Source: Sporosarcina highlanderae
Lineage (GTDB): Bacteria; Bacillota; Bacilli; Bacillales_A; Planococcaceae
Direction: 5' to 3'
Assembly (NCBI RefSeq): GCF_030433715.1
Contig: NZ_JAROCC010000010.1
Location: forward strand, 62,001-126,000
DNA length: 64,000 bases
Shown here: positions 58,311 to 64,000 of the stretch, piece after piece
Layout of the letters: every line of letters starts with the position of its first letter
Numbering within the stretch: position 1 is the first letter of the stretch
Translations under genes and position numbers: made by a program
The notes under the pieces: generated by a model
Seen by the model: the letters and a program-made list of their open reading frames with translations, nothing else
Databases searched by the model: none
Told to the model about the DNA's origin: nothing

Positions 58311-59295
58311 AAATCTAAAGAAATACTTCCCGATAAAAAAAGGGTTATTCGGAAAGACCATAGGCTATGTAAAAGCCGTCGATGATCTATCATTTCATGT
58401 GAATGAAGGAGAGACACTTGGGATAGTAGGTGAAAGCGGTTGTGGGAAATCGACGACAGGTCGCTTACTGATGCGTTTGTTAGAGCCAACCCAAGGCGTT
58501 GTGGAATTTGACGGAAAAGAATTGACCTCTTTATCACATGAAGAGATGAGAATCACACGTCGTGACATACAGATGGTTTTCCAAGACCCTTATGCTTCGT
58601 TGAATCCAAGGCATACGATTGGAAAAATACTGGAGGAACCACTTATTGTCCATGGGATTTCAGATTCGAAAGAAAGAAAAAAGAAGGTCTATGAGTTCCT
58701 TGAAATTGTCGGTTTGAATGAATATCATGCGAAGCGCTATCCACACCAGTTCAGCGGTGGTCAGAGGCAACGCATCGGAATTGCGCGTGCACTGATGACT
58801 AATCCGAAATTGATCATTGCGGATGAACCGGTTTCAGCATTGGACGTTTCCATTCAGGCTCAGGTATTGAACCTCATGCAAGACTTGCAAAAAGAATTTA
58901 ACCTCACCTATATTTTTATCGCTCATGATCTTGGGGTAGTGCGACATATTAGCGACCGCGTCGCTGTAATGTATTTAGGGAAGATAGTCGAAGTCGCGGG
59001 TAGTGAACAGCTTTATGAAAAACCGCTACATCCTTATACACAGGCATTACTTTCGGCTGTCCCCGTACCGGATCCGGATTATCAGAAGGAACAGATCATC
59101 ATAGAAGGCGACATCCCGAATCCAGCCGACCCGCCCACTGGTTGCACATTCCATACACGTTGCCCTTTCAAAATGGATATTTGTACAAAAGTTACACCTC
59201 GACTAAATGAACAGCCTATGGGTCATTCTGTCGCTTGCCATCTTTACGATAGCAAAGTTGACAATGATATAAAACAAATGGAGGGGTCTCTATGA
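58282..59295 (+). CDS. dppF: Peptide ABC transporter ATPase, DppF/OppF type
   Basis: Second ATPase of the operon, 337 residues. Walker [10 protein letters not shown] near 55, signature FSGGQRQR near 157, Walker B LIIADEPVSALD near 178, and the C-terminal Cys tail (GCTFHTRCPFKMDIC near 292-306). It pairs with DppD. ATG overlaps the dppD end; AAAGGGTGAAGCAGG precedes it. It overlaps the next gene by 4 bases (ATGA), so translation is coupled. Confidence 0.9.
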   Translation: MGTKPLLKVENLKKYFPIKKGLFGKTIGYVKAVDDLSFHVNEGETLGIVGESGCGKSTTGRLLMRLLEPTQGVVEFDGKELTSLSHEEMRITRRDIQMVFQDPYASLNPRHTIGKILEEPLIVHGISDSKERKKKVYEFLEIVGLNEYHAKRYPHQFSGGQRQRIGIARALMTNPKLIIADEPVSALDVSIQAQVLNLMQDLQKEFNLTYIFIAHDLGVVRHISDRVAVMYLGKIVEVAGSEQLYEKPLHPYTQALLSAVPVPDPDYQKEQIIIEGDIPNPADPPTGCTFHTRCPFKMDICTKVTPRLNEQPMGHSVACHLYDSKVDNDIKQMEGSL

Positions 59296-60872
59296 GTAAA
59301 AAGAGAATGTGGTCAGTTGCACTGATTTTACTGTTAGTCCTGTCAACTGCACTTGCCGCCTGTGGAAAGGGGAGTTCTAGCAGTAAGGAGGATACATTGG
59401 TTTTCGGTCGCGGAGGTGATTCCAAATCACTGGATCCGTCAAGAGTGACCGAAGGAGAGACATTCAAGGTTACAGTCAATCTATTCGAGACATTATTGAA
59501 TTTTGGGGAGCAAGACACATCAATCCAGCCTGGTCTTGCGAAGGAATGGAATACCGATGACGGCTTAACGTACACATTCAAGTTGCGGGAAGGTGTCAAG
59601 TTCCATGACGGAACTGACTTCAATGCAGATGCTGTAGTAGCGAACTTCGAGCGTTGGGCTAATGGGGATGCGGACAAATTCCCTTATTACAACTCGATGT
59701 TTGGCGGCTTTAAAGGTGATGAGGGGCATGTCATCGAATCGGTCACGGCGGATGGAGATTATACGGTCATCATCAAGCTGAAACGTACTCAAGCTCCGTT
59801 CTTGAAAAATATTGCGATGAGCATGTTCGCCATTGCAAGCCCTACAGCATTTGAAAAGGGTGATGATCAATTTGAAAGAAATCCGGTTGGTACGGGTCCT
59901 TTCGAATTTGTTGAATGGAAGCCGAACGATTCAATTACAATTAAAAAATTCGATGGGTATTGGCAGAAAGGGTTACCAAAGTTGAACAAGATCGTATTCA
60001 GATCGATTCCAGATAACTCCGCAAGGCTGAATGCATTGATCGCGGGGGAAATCGATCTTGCGGATGGTATCAATCCTTCCGATGCAGAGAAAATCGAGGG
60101 GAATGCCGATCTGCAACTGATCAAACGTCCTTCCATGAACGTCGGTTATCTTGGTTTAACGGTAACTCGTCCTCCTTTTGATAAGAAGGAAGTCCGCCAA
60201 GCAATGAATCATGCGATCGATAAGGAAACGATCATCAATTCCTTCTTCGAAGGGCAAGCAAACATTGCGAAAAACCCGATGCCGCCATCTATTTCAGGCT
60301 ATAACGATGACATCGAGCCATATGAATACAATCCTCAAAAGGCGAAGGAGTTATTAGCGAAAGCCGGATACCCGGACGGATTCGAGATGGAACTTTGGGC
60401 AATGCCTGTTCCGCGCCCATACATGCCGGACGGAGCGAAAGTGGCGGAGGTTATCCAGAGTAACTTAGCGGATATCGGCATAAAAGCGAAAATTGTATCG
60501 TATGAATGGGGAACTTATTTAGACAAGGCAAGCAAAGGGGAAGCGGACGCTTTCATGTTAGGTTGGACTGGGGATAATGGAGACGCGGATAACTTCCTAT
60601 ATGTCCTATTGGATGAAGATAATATCGGCAGCAATAACTACACTTATTTCAAAAATGCTAAAATGCATGATTTGTTCATCCAAGCGCAAACAGAGGTAGA
60701 TGAAAATAAGCGGGTCGAGCTTTACAAGAAAGCGCAGGAAATCATCCACGAAGAAGCGCCTTGGGTTCCGCTTGCTCACTCGACTCCGCTGTTAGCAGCT
60801 ACAAAGGATTTGAAGGGTTTCTTACCGCATCCGACAGGATCTGATGTATTGTCGAATGTCGAATTTAAGTGA
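59292..60872 (+). CDS. dppA: Peptide-binding lipoprotein of the ABC transporter
   Basis: Extracytoplasmic solute-binding protein, SBP_bac_5 family, 526 residues. The N-terminus is a lipoprotein signal with lipobox LAAC near residue 23 and a Ser/Lys tether. The mature part has family marks such as LDPSRVTEGET, GLAKEWNTDDGLTYTFKLREGVKFHDG, GTGPFEFVEWKPND and APWVPLAHSTPL. It is similar to DppA-type dipeptide or glutathione-binding proteins, but the true ligand (peptide, nickel chelate, other) cannot be told. ATG has GGAGGGG 7 bases upstream and overlaps the dppF stop. A hairpin attenuator follows it. Confidence 0.88.
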   Translation: MSKKRMWSVALILLLVLSTALAACGKGSSSSKEDTLVFGRGGDSKSLDPSRVTEGETFKVTVNLFETLLNFGEQDTSIQPGLAKEWNTDDGLTYTFKLREGVKFHDGTDFNADAVVANFERWANGDADKFPYYNSMFGGFKGDEGHVIESVTADGDYTVIIKLKRTQAPFLKNIAMSMFAIASPTAFEKGDDQFERNPVGTGPFEFVEWKPNDSITIKKFDGYWQKGLPKLNKIVFRSIPDNSARLNALIAGEIDLADGINPSDAEKIEGNADLQLIKRPSMNVGYLGLTVTRPPFDKKEVRQAMNHAIDKETIINSFFEGQANIAKNPMPPSISGYNDDIEPYEYNPQKAKELLAKAGYPDGFEMELWAMPVPRPYMPDGAKVAEVIQSNLADIGIKAKIVSYEWGTYLDKASKGEADAFMLGWTGDNGDADNFLYVLLDEDNIGSNNYTYFKNAKMHDLFIQAQTEVDENKRVELYKKAQEIIHEEAPWVPLAHSTPLLAATKDLKGFLPHPTGSDVLSNVEFK

Positions 60873-60885
60873 GGAGTTAAATCTC

Positions 60886-60921
60886 AAAAAGGGGGGGCAT
60901 CAGTAGATTTCTCCCCTTTTT
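60886..60921 (+). terminator. Intra-operon attenuator after the binding-protein gene
   Basis: AAAAAGGGG (60886-60894) pairs with CCCCTTTTT (60913-60921). The hairpin lies between the binding-protein gene and dppB, the usual place where the binding protein is made in excess over the membrane parts. Confidence 0.75.
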
Positions 60922-60942
60922 CAATTTTGTGAGGTGAAGGTG

Positions 60943-61947
60943 ATGCTCAGCTATATCGGCAGAAGACTAATACAGCTTGTACCCGTGCTACTTGGCATGG
61001 TCTTCATTGTATTCATGATGATCCGAGCAATACCCGGGAGTCCGGCCCAAATCATTTTGGGGCAGCAGGCGACACCAGAAGCTATTGCAGCAATGAATGC
61101 AAAATTAGGATTAGATCAACCATGGTTTACTCAGTTTTTTAAGTACTTAGCCGGGATTTTACAAGGCGATCTTGGAGAATCCATGCGGACCCGTCTTCCA
61201 GTTGCAGATGAAATATGGCCGCACTTGGCTGCGACTATCGAACTCGCATTCTTTGCAATTATTATAGCGATAATCATTGGCATAAATGCTGGGATCATTT
61301 CCGCTTGGTTCCAAAACTCATGGTTTGATTACATAGCGATGGTTTTGGCGCTTGTCGGTGTTTCTATGCCAATTTTTTGGTTAGGGTTATTAGGTCAATG
61401 GGTGTTTGCGATTGAGTTTTCTTGGCTGCCGACGACGGGAAGGGAGCAGGTAAGAGATCCAGTTCACGCAATTACTAATCTGTATATTATCGACACGCTT
61501 TTACAAGGAAGATTCGATCAGCTGTGGCAAGTAATGCGGCATCTAATACTGCCTGGAATTGCGTTGGCGACTATTCCGATGGCTATAATTGCGAGGATGA
61601 CACGTTCAAGCATGTTGGAAGTGATGCGTTCTGATTATATAAGGACAGCAAGAGCTAAAGGTCAAAAAATGTTTTGGGTCGTTTATAAACATGCGTTCAA
61701 AAATGCTGTCATACCGATTTTGACGGTCATTGGTCTTCAAATGGGCATGTTGCTTGGTGGTGCTATTCTCACTGAGACAATCTTTGCTTGGCCAGGCATT
61801 GGGAGATACATTTACGATGCAATCAATTTCAGGGATTACCCGGTAATCCAATCAAGCATCCTCGTCATCGCCTTCATATTTGTCATGATTAACTTGATCG
61901 TCGATTTGTTATACGGCCTTATCGATTCAAGGATTAAATATGACTAA
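60943..61947 (+). CDS. dppB: Peptide ABC transporter permease, DppB type
   Basis: Permease of 334 residues with six helices. Typical parts are the N-terminal MLSYIGRRLIQLVPVLLGMVFIVF, ATPEAIAAMNAKLGLDQPWFTQFFKY near 42-67 and the ABC-binding EAA-loop region RSDYIRTARAKGQKMFWVVYKHAFKNA near 227-253. ATG 60943 follows GAGGTGAAGGTG; GTG 60934 overlaps the ribosome site. It pairs with DppC downstream. Confidence 0.88.
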   Translation: MLSYIGRRLIQLVPVLLGMVFIVFMMIRAIPGSPAQIILGQQATPEAIAAMNAKLGLDQPWFTQFFKYLAGILQGDLGESMRTRLPVADEIWPHLAATIELAFFAIIIAIIIGINAGIISAWFQNSWFDYIAMVLALVGVSMPIFWLGLLGQWVFAIEFSWLPTTGREQVRDPVHAITNLYIIDTLLQGRFDQLWQVMRHLILPGIALATIPMAIIARMTRSSMLEVMRSDYIRTARAKGQKMFWVVYKHAFKNAVIPILTVIGLQMGMLLGGAILTETIFAWPGIGRYIYDAINFRDYPVIQSSILVIAFIFVMINLIVDLLYGLIDSRIKYD

Positions 61948-61964
61948 GGGAGGGGGAATGCGGG

Positions 61965-62861
61965 ATGTCTGAACTAACGCCGAAAATGGACGGAAATATC
62001 GAAGTGAAATTAGAAAAGACTGCTGGACCTTGGCGAGAGGCATGGAGAAACTTCAGAAAAAGTAAAGCGGCTGTTGCAGGGATGATTATTATCATTTTTT
62101 TCATACTGCTAGCACTATTCGGCCCCCTAATAGCAAAAGAGGGGGTTAACGAACAGTTTGCTCCAGATAGATTTCACCCGCCATCAGCGGAGTACTGGCT
62201 TGGAACAGATGACTTTGGAAGAGATATATTGTCCCGTATCATCCATGGTTCAAGAATATCGCTTTCGGTTGGATTTCTATCCGTCATTGCCTCGGTTATC
62301 GTAGGTAGCTTCTTGGGAATCATAGCCGGGTATTACGGTAGATGGACGGATACGATCATTTCAAGGATTTTTGATATTATGCTTGCATTTCCCTCGATAC
62401 TGTTAGCTATCGCGATTGTATCAGTTTTAGGGCCGGGACTTGAAAATGCATTGATTGCCATTGCGATTATTAACGTTCCGAATTTTGGACGGTTGATTCG
62501 TTCAAAAGTGCTTAGCATTAAAGAGGACGAGTATATTACGGCAGCAAAAGCGATTGGAATGAAAGATGCCCGTATTTTATTTTCACATATCCTACCTAAT
62601 TCCATGGCTCCCGTCATCGTTCAAGGAACGCTTGCGGTGGCGACTGCTATCCTTGAAGCCGCGGCTTTGGGTTTTTTAGGATTAGGTGCCGAAGCGCCTC
62701 AACCGGAATGGGGGAAAATGTTGGCGGATTCAAAAGCGTATTTACAATCTGCTCCGTGGACAATGATATTCCCTGGACTCTCTATTATGTTGACAGTCTT
62801 AGGATTTAACTTAATGGGAGACGGCTTGCGTGATGCTCTGGATCCGAAAATGAAAAGCTGA
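61965..62861 (+). CDS. dppC: Peptide ABC transporter permease, DppC type
   Basis: Second permease, 298 residues with six helices. Family parts are REAWRNFRKSKAAVAGMIIIIFFIL near 22-47, PPSAEYWLGTDDFGRDILSRIIHGSRISL near 66-95, and the EAA-type loop KEDEYITAAKAIGMKDARILFSHILPNS near 186-213. ATG with AAGGGAGGGGG 11 bases upstream. Last gene of the operon, followed by a strong terminator. Confidence 0.9.
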   Translation: MSELTPKMDGNIEVKLEKTAGPWREAWRNFRKSKAAVAGMIIIIFFILLALFGPLIAKEGVNEQFAPDRFHPPSAEYWLGTDDFGRDILSRIIHGSRISLSVGFLSVIASVIVGSFLGIIAGYYGRWTDTIISRIFDIMLAFPSILLAIAIVSVLGPGLENALIAIAIINVPNFGRLIRSKVLSIKEDEYITAAKAIGMKDARILFSHILPNSMAPVIVQGTLAVATAILEAAALGFLGLGAEAPQPEWGKMLADSKAYLQSAPWTMIFPGLSIMLTVLGFNLMGDGLRDALDPKMKS

Positions 62862-62900
62862 AAAAACCTCCTTGGGCCATTGTGACCCAAGGAGGTTTTT
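62862..62900. terminator. Bidirectional terminator after dpp
   Basis: AAAAACCTCCTTGGG (62862-62876) pairs with CCCAAGGAGGTTTTT (62886-62900). It overlaps the stop of the opposing gene. Confidence 0.92.
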
Positions 62901-63981
62901 AAAAGATTTCATTTTGAAGTTCTTTGCTCAGTTCATGTCCATGCCTGCGTGAATTGGAGATGATCAATCGATCGAGATGCTCTAATTGTTCCTCGTAGTT
63001 CAACAATGCGGACAGCACATGAAGGAGATGGTATGCGGAAAACTCCTCTTCTTCCTTTGTAATGGCAATTTCTTTTGCGAAAATGTCCATCACTTCTTGG
63101 CGTTGGATATACTCCTCGTTTAAGCTCTCAGTCAATTTACCGGATTTTAACTTGCCTACGAATTTCAAATGGATTTGCTCATGATACGTCAATAAAGAAT
63201 CTAACCGTTCCTGTATCATCATCCGGAAATGTTCCGGCAAGTTAAGCAATTCATTTTCAAATTTATGGAGCCGGGCAAGCACTTCGTAACTACTTTTGGA
63301 AGCGGCAATCATCTGTCTGTAAATAACAAGTTTTCGAGCTTTCGCCATTGTATTTCTCTTAAAATAGCTTCGTTCCTCTTTGAATAATGTATAAAGCTGA
63401 TTAACGTTTGTAAGGCGTTCTTTCAATTTATCCAAAGATTTCTTCGTTGCAATATGTTCAGAAGCTTGCCGCCCCGCAAGTCGGATCCATCGGATGATTT
63501 CGTCCTGTGACTGATGGATAGCTTGGAATAGCTTTGTTTCGTATTTGGGTGGCATGAATAACAAGTTTACGATGAATGCTGATAATACTCCGATTACGAT
63601 CGTCACTAGTCGAAGGGTAGCGAAGGAGAGGAATGCATCTCCTTTGATTTCCATAATTGCAATCATTGTAACGAGCGCAAGTGAAACAGATTTTTCAAGC
63701 CCTAATTTCAACATGATCAGAATGATGATGACTGCAGCAAAGCCAACAGTCACGATTTGATGTCCAAATACTAATACAAAAATGATTGCTGTAATGGCTC
63801 CAATAAGATTGCCTTGTATTTGCTCCACTATAGTCAAATAAGATCGATAAATGGTAGGTTGAATCGCAAAGATGGCCGCAATTCCTGCGAAAACCGGGTT
63901 CGGTAAACTCAATACATCTGCGATAAACAATGCAAAAACGATTGCAATACCCGTTTTAAAAATGCGGGCACCAAGTTTCAT
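62899..63981 (-). CDS. Aromatic acid exporter family (UPF0421-like) membrane protein
   Basis: Membrane protein of 360 residues. The first 140 residues hold about six helices (AIVFALFIADVLSLPNPVFAG, FAIQPTIYRS, VEQIQGNLIGAITAIIFVLVFG and others), as in the ArAE_1/FUSC family. The C-terminal 210 residues are a soluble helical coiled-coil domain. Such proteins are thought to export aromatic acids or other small molecules; the role here is unknown. I think it may correspond to B. subtilis ygaE by place and size, but I could not check. ATG 63981 with AAAGGAT 6 bases upstream; close to the window end, so the promoter is not visible. Confidence 0.8.
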   Translation of the reverse strand: MKLGARIFKTGIAIVFALFIADVLSLPNPVFAGIAAIFAIQPTIYRSYLTIVEQIQGNLIGAITAIIFVLVFGHQIVTVGFAAVIIILIMLKLGLEKSVSLALVTMIAIMEIKGDAFLSFATLRLVTIVIGVLSAFIVNLLFMPPKYETKLFQAIHQSQDEIIRWIRLAGRQASEHIATKKSLDKLKERLTNVNQLYTLFKEERSYFKRNTMAKARKLVIYRQMIAASKSSYEVLARLHKFENELLNLPEHFRMMIQERLDSLLTYHEQIHLKFVGKLKSGKLTESLNEEYIQRQEVMDIFAKEIAITKEEEEFSAYHLLHVLSALLNYEEQLEHLDRLIISNSRRHGHELSKELQNEIF

Positions 63982-64000
63982 GGGATTATCCTTTCTTATA

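Overview
The window looks like chromosome of a motile, aerobic, endospore-forming Bacillales bacterium, most likely Planococcaceae close to Sporosarcina. The reasons are a gamma-type spore protein gene, a spore-cortex deacetylase (pdaA), motAB, a quinol-oxidase operon, strong AGGAGG ribosome sites with many TTG/GTG starts, and a Bacillus subtilis-like gene order (pdaA, recX-yfhH, yfhP, mutY, sspE, ygaC, ygaD). An Aslfm-type ATP-grasp ligase for D-amino-acid peptidoglycan bridges points the same way. The genus is an inference. I recognised no rRNA, tRNA, IS element, phage or CRISPR, and every main gene looks intact.

Layout. 1-4.1 kb: fdrA(allF)-allG-carbamate kinase, an oxalurate/carbamoyl-phosphate cluster. 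4.2-13.2 kb: a TolB-like propeller protein, qoxABCD, a tiny cysteine-rich protein, a YlxY-like deacetylase homologue and a sulfatase. 13.2-18.5 kb: an HTH regulator, a SEC-C protein and the TPP-riboswitch-controlled ykoFEDC thiamine/HMP uptake operon. 18.5-28.2 kb: mostly single genes (phosphoesterase, VanZ, RsgA paralogue, LysM-3D cell-wall protein, RsbR paralogue, NAT, GDPD, RluA-type synthase, D-Asp ligase-like enzyme). 28.3-40.8 kb: FbpA-like protein, amidase, DEAD-box helicase, MetAP, a second TPP riboswitch with thiT, PepF, carbonic anhydrase, AmpS and motAB. 40.8-57.1 kb: the B. subtilis yfk/yfh/yga-like block, into which fumarase and a PfeT-type metal pump are set. 57.3-62.9 kb: a five-gene peptide ABC operon. 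62.9-64 kb: an aromatic-acid-exporter-like membrane protein.

How it works together. Thiamine supply is controlled twice by TPP riboswitches that end in clear terminators. Metal and oxidative-stress control shows as PerR/Fur-like boxes before the P1B-4 ATPase and a Fur-like site before a 45-residue membrane protein. General stress shows as a sigma-B-type promoter before a YtxH-like gene, together with an RsbR paralogue.

The parts that ordinary annotation does not explain are: a three-copy intergenic repeat of about 120 bp whose arms covary while its structure is kept; a promoter-to-terminator RNA of about 185 nt without an ORF (48181-48366); several very small genes with strong ribosome sites (20, 23, 28, 37 and 45 codons); and a 21-bp tandem repeat. 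All calls come from reading the sequence only; no database search was run.
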